Shown piece by piece: positions 19,627-28,005 of a stretch of 64,000 nucleotides of DNA. The translations under genes and the position numbers were made by a program. The notes below the pieces were generated by a model, which searched no databases, had not been told where the DNA came from, and worked only from the letters and a program-made list of their open reading frames with translations. Each line of letters begins with the position of its first letter. The first letter of the stretch is position 1. Origin of the DNA: Lysobacteraceae bacterium (GTDB lineage Bacteria; Pseudomonadota; Gammaproteobacteria; Xanthomonadales; Rhodanobacteraceae); the NCBI GenBank assembly GCA_004143945.1, contig SEHB01000005.1, positions 62,001 through 126,000 on the forward strand, given 5' to 3'.

Positions 19627-20454
19627 GCGGATCTCCCCACCTGCATCGGCTCGGCCATGCTATCCGATGCAGCGGGCGCGATCATCCGCGGCCGCCGCAA
19701 GCGCGCATCGGCGGGGCCGGGCGACCCGGGGCGAAAAGGCGCGGAACGATCAGGCAGCACGCCGTGCACGCACGGCCCCGAAGGCCACGGCCACCGCAGC
19801 CGCCGACATCCCCTTGACTCGCCGCGCGGGCTGTCGTCGGCGCGTCCGCGCGGTCGCCTCAATCCGCTTCGGGGCGGGGCGACGCGGCTTCGTTCGCGTC
19901 CAACGTGTGCCACGAGCGCACGCGACCGACGTCGTATTCGTTCCAGCGCGAGCGGAACGAGCCTCGCGCATAGATGCCGTCGATCGACGCATCGCGTCGG
20001 TCGAGCAGGAATCGGATCAGGTCGCCTTCACCTGGCAGCGAATCCGAACAGGACACCCATCGCAGGAGCATGCAGAGTTCCTCGATCGATTCGCGGAAGG
20101 AAGGAGCGCCACCTCCATGTGGCGCGCCGCCGGGAAGTGAATCCCGACACCGACGACGGTACGCCAAAGTCGGGCGAGCCTCTGTACGTCAGCCCACACA
20201 GGCCGCTCGGGCGCGCGCAAACGCTGCGACCCGCAAGAAGCCGGGGGCGAGCCACGCCGTCATCGCGCACGCCGCGTGCCGCGCGCATCGTGGCTTTCGA
20301 TGATCGCCGGGCACGCAGGGCCCCTCGGGTGCGCAGCGCCCTCGCGCTGGAAACGGGCTGCCTTCCTGTATACGCTGCGTGACACGCGCCACCGCGGGAC
20401 CGCCCCGGGCATGCCGGAGCCGGAGCGGTCGCTGCGAAACCGAAAGGACTCCCG
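19627..20454. other. 828-bp region with little recognisable content
   Basis: Lies between the start of the S9 peptidase and the Crp/Fnr gene. Both probably have promoters here, but no convincing -35/-10 pair was found. The only candidate gene is a weak minus-strand reading frame at 19859-20167. Several other frames are open on both strands because of the base composition; none has a ribosome site with a recognisable protein. Confidence 0.5.
19859..20167 (-). CDS. Possible small hypothetical protein
   Basis: 102 codons, or about 70 if translation begins at an internal Met. The central part (EELCMLLRWVSCSDSLPGEG, then GDLIRFLLDRRDASIDGIYA) has a protein-like mix of residues and codon use like neighbouring genes, whereas overlapping frames are Arg/Ala-rich. 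There is no signal peptide, recognised domain or good ribosome site. It may be a real small gene or a chance frame. Confidence 0.25.
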   Translation of the reverse strand: MAYRRRCRDSLPGGAPHGGGAPSFRESIEELCMLLRWVSCSDSLPGEGDLIRFLLDRRDASIDGIYARGSFRSRWNEYDVGRVRSWHTLDANEAASPRPEAD

Positions 20455-21177
20455 ATGTCCACGCAGGCCGCTGTCCCGCGGCAGAACCGACTGCTCGGTG
20501 CCATTCCCGAAGCAGAATGGGAACGCTTTGCACCGCACCTCTCGCCAGTGGACCTGCGCCTCGGCGAGGTCGTCTACGAATCGGGCCTGGACCAGGCACA
20601 CGTGTATTTCCCGGTCGATTCGATCGTGTCCCTGCTCTATGTCATGAAGGACGGTTCATCGGCCGAGATCGCGATCGTCGGCAACGAAGGACTCGTCGGC
20701 ATCTCGCTGTTCATGGGCGGAGGAACCACGCCGGATCGCGCCGTGGTGCAGAGCGCCGGCACCGCGTTCCGCATGCGTGCGCAGCACATCCGGGACGAGT
20801 TCGTGCTCGCGGGCCCGGTGCAACAGCTGTTCCTGCGCTACACCCAGGCACTGCTGACGCAGATGGGCCAGACGGCGGTGTGCAATCGGCACCATAGCGT
20901 CGACCAGCAACTGTGCCGCTGGCTGCTGATGAGTCTCGATCGCCTCGCTTCGAACGAGCTCACGATGACGCAGGAACTCATCGCGAACATGCTCGGGGTC
21001 CGGCGCGAAGGCGTCACGGAAGCCGCCGGGAAGCTGCAGCGGGCAGGCGTCATCGAGTACAGCCGCGGACGCATCCGGGTGCTCGACCGACCGCGGCTCG
21101 AAAGCATGTCGTGCGAATGCTACGAGGTGGTCAGGAAGGAATTCTGGCACCTCCTGCCCTGGCACGATGCCGCCTGA
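20455..21177 (+). CDS. Crp/Fnr-family transcriptional regulator
   Basis: 240 aa. N-terminal cyclic-nucleotide-binding-type jelly roll (about 10-130: VYFPVDSIVSLLYVMKDG, AIVGNEGLVGISLFMGGG) and a C-terminal winged helix (about 165-225) with LTMTQELIANMLGVRREGVTEAA as the helix-turn-helix. No Fnr-type N-terminal cysteine cluster, so not an oxygen-sensing Fe-S regulator. The branch is common in soil and aquatic proteobacteria, usually with unknown ligand. The stop is 17 bp from the stop of convergent manC. Confidence 0.88.
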   Translation: MSTQAAVPRQNRLLGAIPEAEWERFAPHLSPVDLRLGEVVYESGLDQAHVYFPVDSIVSLLYVMKDGSSAEIAIVGNEGLVGISLFMGGGTTPDRAVVQSAGTAFRMRAQHIRDEFVLAGPVQQLFLRYTQALLTQMGQTAVCNRHHSVDQQLCRWLLMSLDRLASNELTMTQELIANMLGVRREGVTEAAGKLQRAGVIEYSRGRIRVLDRPRLESMSCECYEVVRKEFWHLLPWHDAA

Positions 21178-21194
21178 GCGCTGGCGCGAAGCGC

Positions 21195-22631
21195 TCAGGA
21201 ATGCGCGGTCGTGCGCCCGTAGCGGTCTTCGAGGCGCACGATGTCGTCTTCACCGAAGTAGTCGCCGCATTGCACCTCGATCAGGTGGATGTCGGTGGCG
21301 GTCGGGTTTTCGAGTCGATGCACGGTGTCCATCGGGATGTAGGTGGACTCGTTGCGATTGAGCAGGAACTCGCGCTCGCCGACGCGCACCTTCGCGGTGC
21401 CTTCGACGACGGTCCAGTGCTCGCTGCGGCGATGATGCAATTGCAGCGACAGCACGTGGCCGGGCTTGACGGTCAGGCGCTTGACCTTGCAGTCGTCGGC
21501 GTCCTCGAGCACGGTGTAGCTGCCCCAGGGGCGATGCACGGTCTGGTGCACGCTCGCGGCCGCGTGGTTGGTCGCGCGCAGGCGTTCGACGACGAGCTTG
21601 ACCTGCTGCGCACGCTCGCGGTGCGAGACGAGGACTGCGTCGCCGGTATCGACGATCACGAGGTCGTTGACGCCGACCGCCGCGACCATGCGCGCATCGG
21701 ACTGGATGTAGCAGTTCGAACTTTCGACGAGGATCGCCTGGCCGCGCACGCGATTGCCGTCGCCATCGGCTTCGTCCAGGTCGCTCATCGCCTTCCACGA
21801 CCCGATGTCGCTCCAGTCGAACGAAGCCGGCACCACCGCGACCTTCGGCGCGCGTTCCATGATCGCGTAGTCGATCGAGATGTCGGGCTGCGCGAGGAAT
21901 GCCTCGCGCGCGAACTCGACCGGGCTCTCGTGGCCGGTCGCATGCGCGTAACAGGCTTGGGCCGCCGCGAGCACGTCCGGGCATGCCTGCGCGGCGACCG
22001 AGAGCAGCGCATCGGCGCGGAAGCAGAACATGCCGGAGTTCCATGCGTAGTCGCCCGAGGCGACGTAACTCTCGGCCGTCTGCATGTCGGGCTTCTCGAC
22101 GAACGCCGCGACCTGTCGGCCCTCGCGTCCGCCGATCGCGTGCCCCATGCGGATGTAGCCGAAGCCGGTTTCCGGATGCGTCGGGCGGATCCCGAAAGTG
22201 ACGAGCCAGCCGTCCTGCGCGAGCGCCTCCGCACGCCGCGCATCGGCGAGGAACGCGTCGAGGTCGCGGATCAGGTGGTCGGCCGGCAGCACCAGCAGCG
22301 TCGCGTCGGGCCCGACGTGCTCGCGCGCGTGCAGCGCCGCGAGCACGACCGCGGGCGCGGTGTTGCGTCCGGCGGGTTCCAGCAGGAACGGCAGCTTGTC
22401 GAGGTCGGCGCCTTCGTGCTGCGCGTACTCGTCGCGCGTGAGGAAGTAGTAGTCGCGCCCGGTCACGGTCAGCACGGTGCCACCATCGGCGCAGCGCAAC
22501 GCGCGATCGAGCGTCTTCTTCAGCAGCGACTCGCCGTCGCCCATGCGCATGAACGGCTTCGGATAGGCGCTGCGCGACACCGGCCAGAGCCGCGTGCCGG
22601 CGCCGCCGGAAAGAATCACGGGTACGAGCAT
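21195..22631 (-). CDS. manC: Mannose-1-phosphate guanylyltransferase / mannose-6-phosphate isomerase
   Basis: 478 aa, the normal length of the bifunctional type II enzyme. The N-terminal nucleotidyltransferase domain has the pyrophosphorylase signature PVILSGGAGTRLWPVSR and, further on, FVEKPD. The C-terminal cupin (about 350-470: RPWGSYTVLED, SLQLHHRRSEHW) is the phosphomannose isomerase half with metal-binding His residues. The product, GDP-mannose, feeds surface polysaccharide synthesis. Last gene of the rfb operon, 100 bp after rfbD; that gap holds a CCCGGCGAAGGCCGGG-like hairpin sequence near 22675. Confidence 0.93.
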   Translation of the reverse strand: MLVPVILSGGAGTRLWPVSRSAYPKPFMRMGDGESLLKKTLDRALRCADGGTVLTVTGRDYYFLTRDEYAQHEGADLDKLPFLLEPAGRNTAPAVVLAALHAREHVGPDATLLVLPADHLIRDLDAFLADARRAEALAQDGWLVTFGIRPTHPETGFGYIRMGHAIGGREGRQVAAFVEKPDMQTAESYVASGDYAWNSGMFCFRADALLSVAAQACPDVLAAAQACYAHATGHESPVEFAREAFLAQPDISIDYAIMERAPKVAVVPASFDWSDIGSWKAMSDLDEADGDGNRVRGQAILVESSNCYIQSDARMVAAVGVNDLVIVDTGDAVLVSHRERAQQVKLVVERLRATNHAAASVHQTVHRPWGSYTVLEDADDCKVKRLTVKPGHVLSLQLHHRRSEHWTVVEGTAKVRVGEREFLLNRNESTYIPMDTVHRLENPTATDIHLIEVQCGDYFGEDDIVRLEDRYGRTTAHS

Positions 22632-22731
22632 TTCGTTCGACTCCAGCGGCGATGGCCGCGCATTCCTCGTCGCCCCGGCGAAGGCCGGGAGCCAGCGCCG
22701 CGGCTTCCATCGGCGCGACGAAAACCTCGGG

Positions 22732-23628
22732 TCAGCGGCGCGCGAGTTCGTCCAAGACCGGGTCGAGCCCTGCGCGCCAATCGGGCAATTGTAGCCCGAA
22801 CGCGTTTTCGAGCCGCGAAACGTCGAGGACCGAGCAGGCCGGCCGGCTCGCGCGGGTCGGGTAATCCGCGCTCGCGATCGGCACCACGCGCGGCGCGCGC
22901 GCGATCAGCCCACGCGCGGCGGCCCCCTGCACGATCGCCGCGGCGAAGCCGGCCCAGCTGCATCGGCCGCGCGAGACGAGGTGGAACACACCGTCGGCCG
23001 CGGGCCTGGACAGCGCCGTCGCGGTGACGTCCGCGATCAGGCGCGCGGGCGTCGGCGCGCCGACCTGGTCGTCGACGATGCGCAGTTCGTCGCGCTCGCC
23101 CGCAAGGCGCAGCATCGTGCACAGGAAATTGTGGCCGCGCGCGGCGTACACCCAAGCCGTGCGGAAGACCTGATGCCGCGCGCCGCTCGCGCGCAGGGCC
23201 TGCTCGCCCGCGAGCTTGGTCGCGCCGTAGACGCCGAGCGGCGCGGTCGCGTCGTCCTCGCGATACGGGCGCGACGCGCGGCCATCGAAGACGTAATCGG
23301 TCGAGTAATGCACGACGCGCGCGTGATGGCGCGCGGCCCAGGCGCCGATCTCCGCGACCGCGCGGTGGTTGATGCGGTCGGCGAGGTCCGGCTCGTCTTC
23401 CGCGCGGTCGACCGCGGTGTAGGCAGCCGCATTGACGACGACATCGGCGCGCGCCTGGTCGAGCGCGCGCGCGAGCGAGCCGGCGTCGGCGAGGTCCGCC
23501 TCGAGCACGCGCGAACCGTCGCCGAGGCGGCCGTCGCGCGTCGCCGCAAGGAGTTCGCCGAGCGGCGCCAGCGCATGCAGCAGCGCATGCCCGACCTGGC
23601 CATTCGCGCCGAGCACGAGGAGCCTCAT
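22732..23628 (-). CDS. rfbD: dTDP-4-dehydrorhamnose reductase
   Basis: 298 aa short-chain dehydrogenase. NAD(P)-binding GANGQVGHAL at the N-terminus, YSTDYVFDG and the catalytic YGATKLAGEQ (YxxxK) motif. Reduces dTDP-4-dehydro-L-rhamnose to dTDP-L-rhamnose, the last step of the pathway. It follows rfbC by 46 bp in the order B-A-C-D. Confidence 0.94.
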   Translation of the reverse strand: MRLLVLGANGQVGHALLHALAPLGELLAATRDGRLGDGSRVLEADLADAGSLARALDQARADVVVNAAAYTAVDRAEDEPDLADRINHRAVAEIGAWAARHHARVVHYSTDYVFDGRASRPYREDDATAPLGVYGATKLAGEQALRASGARHQVFRTAWVYAARGHNFLCTMLRLAGERDELRIVDDQVGAPTPARLIADVTATALSRPAADGVFHLVSRGRCSWAGFAAAIVQGAAARGLIARAPRVVPIASADYPTRASRPACSVLDVSRLENAFGLQLPDWRAGLDPVLDELARR

Positions 23629-23674
23629 CGCATGACGGTCCGGCGGCGGCGGAAGCGCGCGACGCGACCACCGC

Positions 23675-24232
23675 TCACGGCATGAACACCGGCAAGCGCT
23701 CGCGCGCGATGTCGGCGAGGAACGGCGCCTTCAGGTCCTTGTCCGACAGCAACGGTTCGGCGATCGGCCAGTCGATCGCGATCGCGGCGTCGTTCCAGCG
23801 CACCGATGCATCCGCGGCGGCGTCGTACAACGCAGTGCACTGGTAGATGAAGGTCGCGTGCTCGGACAGCACCGCGAAGCCGTGCGCGAAGCCTTCGGGG
23901 ATCCAGAAATGGCGCTTGTTGTCCGCCGACAGGATCACGGCGGCCCATTGCCCGAAGCGCGGCGAGCCCGCGCGGATGTCCACCGCGACGTCGTACACCT
24001 CGCCTTCGAGCACGCTGACGAGCTTGCCCTGCGGATTCGGCCACTGGTAGTGCAGGCCGCGCAGCACGCCGCGTGCCGAACGCGAGACGTTGGTCTGCAC
24101 GAAGCGCAGGTCGAGGCCCGCGTCGGCGAACTTGCGCGCGTGGAAACTCTCGTAGAAGAAGCCGCGTGCATCGCCGTGCACCGCGGGCTCGACGACGACG
24201 CATTCGGGCAATGCGGTGCGCGTCGTCTTCAC
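23675..24232 (-). CDS. rfbC: dTDP-4-dehydrorhamnose 3,5-epimerase
   Basis: 185 aa from GTG 24232, whose bases overlap the TGA of rfbA (GTGA), so translation is probably coupled. Cupin fold with [10 protein letters not shown] near the start, [15 protein letters not shown] containing the catalytic His, and [12 protein letters not shown]. Converts dTDP-4-dehydro-6-deoxy-glucose to the L-lyxo form. Length is typical of the family. Confidence 0.94.
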   Translation of the reverse strand: MKTTRTALPECVVVEPAVHGDARGFFYESFHARKFADAGLDLRFVQTNVSRSARGVLRGLHYQWPNPQGKLVSVLEGEVYDVAVDIRAGSPRFGQWAAVILSADNKRHFWIPEGFAHGFAVLSEHATFIYQCTALYDAAADASVRWNDAAIAIDWPIAEPLLSDKDLKAPFLADIARERLPVFMP

Positions 24233-25143
24233 GGCTGCGGCGCCTGCCCGACCAGATTGCGCAGGTACTGGCCGTACTGGTTCTTCGCGAGCGGCGCGGC
24301 GAGGCGCAGCACCTGCTCGGCATCGATCCATCCCTGCGTGAACGCGATCTCCTCGGGGCAGCAGACCTTGAGGCCCTGGCGCCGCTCGATCGTCTCGACG
24401 TAGTTCGACGCTTCGACCAGCGACTCGTGCGTGCCGGTATCGAGCCAGGCATACCCGCGACCGAGCTTCTCGAGCATCAGCGTGCCGGCTTCGAGGTAGC
24501 GGCGATTGAGGTCGGTGATCTCGAGTTCGCCGCGTGGCGAAGGCTTCAGCGCTGCCGCGTGCTCGCAGACGTCCGCATCGTAGAAGTAGAGCCCGGTGAC
24601 GGCCCAGTGCGAACGCGGCTTTTCCGGCTTTTCCTCCAGCCCGACCACGCGGCCCGCGGCGTCGAATTCGGCCACGCCGTAGCGCTCCGGATCGCGCACC
24701 CAGTAACCGAACACGGTCGCGCCCGCGTCGCGAGCGCCAGCGCGCGCGAGCGTCTCGGTGAACCCGTGTCCGTAGAAGATGTTGTCGCCGAGCACGAGGC
24801 AGCTCGGCTCGCCCGCGATGAAGTCGCGACCGATCAGGAACGCCTGCGCGAGTCCGTCCGGCGAGGGCTGCACCGCGTAACGGATCGACAGCCCCCACTG
24901 CGAGCCGTCGCCGAGCAGGCGTTCGAACAGCGGCTGCTCGTGTGGCGTGTTGATCACCAGCACGTCGCGGATGCCCGCGAGCATCAACGTCGACAGCGGG
25001 TAATAGATCATCGGCTTGTCGTAGACCGGCAGCAGCTGCTTGCTGACCGCCTGCGTCACCGGATACAGCCGCGTCCCCGATCCGCCCGCCAGGATGATCC
25101 CTCGCCTCGTCGCCACCGCCCTCTCCACTTTGTCGTTCTTCAC
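24229..25143 (-). CDS. rfbA: Glucose-1-phosphate thymidylyltransferase
   Basis: 304 aa. Nucleotidyltransferase signature [16 protein letters not shown], then [31 protein letters not shown] and [10 protein letters not shown], all diagnostic of RfbA/RmlA. Makes dTDP-glucose from dTTP and glucose-1-phosphate. The 203 bp between it and rfbB contain a lower-GC stretch with repeated CTCCGTGT/GTGTGCTC words near 25250-25275 but no gene. Confidence 0.95.
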   Translation of the reverse strand: MKNDKVERAVATRRGIILAGGSGTRLYPVTQAVSKQLLPVYDKPMIYYPLSTLMLAGIRDVLVINTPHEQPLFERLLGDGSQWGLSIRYAVQPSPDGLAQAFLIGRDFIAGEPSCLVLGDNIFYGHGFTETLARAGARDAGATVFGYWVRDPERYGVAEFDAAGRVVGLEEKPEKPRSHWAVTGLYFYDADVCEHAAALKPSPRGELEITDLNRRYLEAGTLMLEKLGRGYAWLDTGTHESLVEASNYVETIERRQGLKVCCPEEIAFTQGWIDAEQVLRLAAPLAKNQYGQYLRNLVGQAPQP

Positions 25144-25346
25144 AGCCAGCCAGGAAGCTTCACCATGACGGACGAAGGTGAAGCACAGAAGATTGAAGTA
25201 CGCAGGACACCGGGAACGCCGGGGAAACGCTTTCGAGGCAGATGCCTTGCCCTCTCCGTGTGCTCAGTGTGCTCCGTGTTTCAGTCTTCTCCGAGCTGTC
25301 GCTCTTCCTTCGCATACACGTGTTCAACTTCGCGGACGCTGCACCG

Positions 25347-26399
25347 TCAATGCCCGAGCCGCTCCATGCGGTAGCTGCCGTCGAGCACGCGCTGCACCCA
25401 GGGCTGGTTGTCGAGGTACCAATCAATCGTGCGCGCGAGGCCGGACTCGAACGACTCGGTCACGTGCCAGCCGAGGTCGCGCTTGATCTTGGAGGCGTCG
25501 ATCGCGTAGCGGCGGTCGTGGCCCGGGCGATCCTTGACGTAGGTGATCAGCGACTCGCGCCTGCGTCCGTCCGCGAGCGGATGACGCGCGTCGAGCAACG
25601 CGCAGATCGACTTCACGACGTGGATGTTCTCGCGCTCGGCATCGCCGCCGATGTTGTAGACCTCGCCGACGCGCCCGATCTCGAGCACGCGCCGGATCGC
25701 CGAGCAGTGGTCGCCGACGTAGAGCCAGTCGCGGATGTTGCGGCCATCGCCGTACACCGGCAGCGGTTCGCCCGCGAGCGCCTTCTGGATCACGAGCGGA
25801 ATGAGTTTTTCGGGAAACTGGAACGGCCCGTAGTTGTTCGAGCAGTTGGTGGTCAGCACCGGCAGCCCGTAGGTGTGGTGGAACGCACGCACGAGGTGGT
25901 CGGACGCCGCCTTCGATGCCGAGTACGGGGAGTTCGGCTGGTACGGCGAGTCTTCGCGGAAGCGGCCGACCGGCCCGAGCGAACCGTACACCTCGTCGGT
26001 CGAGACATGCAGGAAACGGAACGCGTCCTGGCGTTCGAGCGGCAACGCGCGCCAGTACGCGAGCGCGCATTCGAGCAGGTTCAGCGTGCCGACGACATTG
26101 GTCCGGACGAACGCGGCGGGTCCGTCGATCGAGCGGTCGACATGCGATTCCGCGGCGAAGTTCACGATCGCGGTCGGCGCATGGGTCGCCAGCAGCGCGC
26201 GCACGCACTCCGCGTCGCCGATGTCGCCGTGCACGAACGCGTGGTCCGGATGCTGCGCGACGCCGGCAAGCGTGTCGGGATTGCCTGCATAGGTCAGCGC
26301 GTCGAGGTTGACGATGCGCACGCCACCCTGCGCCAGCGCGCCCAGCACGAAATTGCCGCCGATGAAGCCGGCGCCGCCAGTGACCAGCAGGGTTTTCAT
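25347..26399 (-). CDS. rfbB: dTDP-glucose 4,6-dehydratase
   Basis: 350 aa from ATG 26399, where the NAD-binding motif TGGAGFIGGNFV begins at residue 7; the open frame upstream is not coding-like. HVSTDEVYGSL and YSASKAASDHLV carry the catalytic residues of the extended SDR dehydratases, and NNYGPFQFPEKLIPL is diagnostic of RfbB. First gene of the dTDP-rhamnose operon. A perfect 16-bp palindrome lies 22 bp upstream of the start. Confidence 0.95.
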   Translation of the reverse strand: MKTLLVTGGAGFIGGNFVLGALAQGGVRIVNLDALTYAGNPDTLAGVAQHPDHAFVHGDIGDAECVRALLATHAPTAIVNFAAESHVDRSIDGPAAFVRTNVVGTLNLLECALAYWRALPLERQDAFRFLHVSTDEVYGSLGPVGRFREDSPYQPNSPYSASKAASDHLVRAFHHTYGLPVLTTNCSNNYGPFQFPEKLIPLVIQKALAGEPLPVYGDGRNIRDWLYVGDHCSAIRRVLEIGRVGEVYNIGGDAERENIHVVKSICALLDARHPLADGRRRESLITYVKDRPGHDRRYAIDASKIKRDLGWHVTESFESGLARTIDWYLDNQPWVQRVLDGSYRMERLGH

Positions 26400-26733
26400 C
26401 CGTTCCAGATCCGATCGGGAGGCCGGTCGACCGGCCAGAACAGGCCGCATCACCGGCCCCTGCGTATCGTAGCAGGTTGCCGCGAAACGTCCGCCGCGCC
26501 TGCGCGCGTGCATCGGTTTCGATTGCGCAACGGCGAAGCCTGCACGGGTTGCAGACCCGATGCCGGTGGCGTCTCGCATCGAGCGGTGACGCCCAGCGAC
26601 CGAACCCCGCACGCCCGCGCTTCCCGGCGTGCAGCCGCTCCTGCCGTCGACAGCCGGAAATGGCGAGAACGCGGCGACCTGCAGTCATAGGATCGGGCCA
26701 GGTGGATCATTCCACCGCGACCGGAGTCTTCCC
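26400..26733. other. 334-bp divergent region between the rfb operon and a small secreted gene
   Basis: Should contain promoters for both directions. Visible elements are the palindrome at 26421-26436 and an inverted repeat GGTGGA-TCAT-TCCACC at 26701-26716, just upstream of the plus-strand gene. No protein-like frame was found. Confidence 0.5.
26421..26436. promoter_or_regulatory. Perfect palindrome upstream of rfbB
   Basis: GGCCGGTCGACCGGCC, a perfect 16-bp inverted repeat ending 22 bp before the rfbB start codon. It could be an operator or a 5'-leader element of the rfb operon. High GC makes chance palindromes more likely, so the assignment is tentative. Confidence 0.3.
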
Positions 26734-27228
26734 ATGGGCCATGGCACGCTCGCCGCCGCAATCGCGATCATGCTGGCCGGCGTCACCGCCTCCTCCGCAG
26801 TCGCCATCGGCGACGACGGCGCACGCGTGATCGAGATCGACAGGCGCATGCAGCGCGCGTTCGTCGATCGAGACCTCGCGACGCTGCGCGGGATCCTCAC
26901 GGACGACTACGTGCTGGTCGCGTCCACCGGCGAAGAGCGCACGCGGGACACGGTCATCGCCGAAGTGGCGTCACCCGACGTTCGATGGGAAGTGAACGAA
27001 GCGAGGGGCGCGACCGTCCGCGTGCATGGCGACACGGCGGTGCTCGTCGCGAACCTGCGACAGAAGGGCATCGATCACGGCAAGCCGTTCGACCGCAGCG
27101 TGAAGTTCTCGACGACCTGGATCCGCGTCGGCCACGTCTGGCGCAACGTGCACGCACATGCATCGCGCGAGGTCGAGTTGCAGCCACCGCCGCCGCGCGC
27201 GACCGAAAAGTCGATCACCGCGCTCTGA
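26734..27228 (+). CDS. Secreted NTF2-like (DUF4440) protein
   Basis: 164 aa from ATG 26734, with GGAG 7 nt upstream and a signal peptide ending near ASSAVA. The rest is one NTF2/SnoaL-like cone domain: RVIEIDRRMQRAFVDRDLATL, then LTDDYVLVASTGEERTRDT and a late TTWIRVGHVWRNVHAHAS. DUF4440 proteins bind small ligands or act as enzymes; no activity can be inferred. Convergent with the DUF4142 gene. Confidence 0.8.
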   Translation: MGHGTLAAAIAIMLAGVTASSAVAIGDDGARVIEIDRRMQRAFVDRDLATLRGILTDDYVLVASTGEERTRDTVIAEVASPDVRWEVNEARGATVRVHGDTAVLVANLRQKGIDHGKPFDRSVKFSTTWIRVGHVWRNVHAHASREVELQPPPPRATEKSITAL

Positions 27229-27262
27229 CCGAGCCTCGAGTCCGTGCGGATGCCGGCGACCG

Positions 27263-27766
27263 TCAGCGCGCCGCGTCCTGCAGCGCCTTCGCGCTCGCGA
27301 GATGGGCACGCAATGCCGGGAGCGTGCGCCGTGCGAGCGCACGCAGGTCCGGGTCCGCGCCGAGCGAGGCCTCGCGCTCGTACAAGGCGAGCTGGGCGGC
27401 GTGTTCGATGACCAAGGCCTCGAGCAGGCGGCGATCGAAGTCCTCGCCGGTCAGCGCGCCGAGTTCGGCTTCCCGTTGGTCGGCGCCCGCATCGACGCTG
27501 TCCGGCAAGCCGAATCCCCTGTCGCCCGCGATCCGCGCGATATCCGCGTTCGTCGCTGCCTGGTCGCGCGCGATGTCGCGCCCGAGCGTCTGCACGCGCA
27601 CGTTGGTCGATCTCGCGTCGGCCATCTCGCCAAGCGCCACTGCGGCCATGCCGGCCGAAGTCGCCGCAGACGCGAACGCCTGACCTGCCTGGCCTGCCTG
27701 GTCCTGCGCACGCGCGGCGCCGGCCGCGCCGAGTGCGGTGCACGCGATCAGGACGAACTTCCACAT
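27263..27766 (-). CDS. Secreted DUF4142 protein
   Basis: 167 aa from ATG 27766 with signal peptide MWKFVLIACTALGAAGAARA. The mature part is an all-helical DUF4142-type (ferritin-like) bundle: FASAATSAGMAAVALGEMA, VQTLGRDIARDQAATNADIA, then LLEALVIEHAAQLALYEREA and LRALARRTLPALRAHLASA. The family is widespread, periplasmic and of unknown function. The 239 bp to the cyanophycinase gene (28006) contain no gene. Confidence 0.8.
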   Translation of the reverse strand: MWKFVLIACTALGAAGAARAQDQAGQAGQAFASAATSAGMAAVALGEMADARSTNVRVQTLGRDIARDQAATNADIARIAGDRGFGLPDSVDAGADQREAELGALTGEDFDRRLLEALVIEHAAQLALYEREASLGADPDLRALARRTLPALRAHLASAKALQDAAR

Positions 27767-28005
27767 GGTCTTCGCCTCCGCAGGGTACCTGCAGTGACGA
27801 TACGCGCGCTTTCGCAACGCCGGCTGACGCAGGCGGGCCCGCCGAGGGCGTGCCCCTGCATGGCCACCCCGGGGAGTGCGGCCATGCAGGCGACACGCGG
27901 CAGGCCGCAACGGGGAGGCGCCCGCGCAACGGCCTGCGCATCATTCAACGCGCAAACGCGGCCGATCCCGCCATCGATCCGGCGAAGCGCGTCGAGCGCC
28001 GCGGT

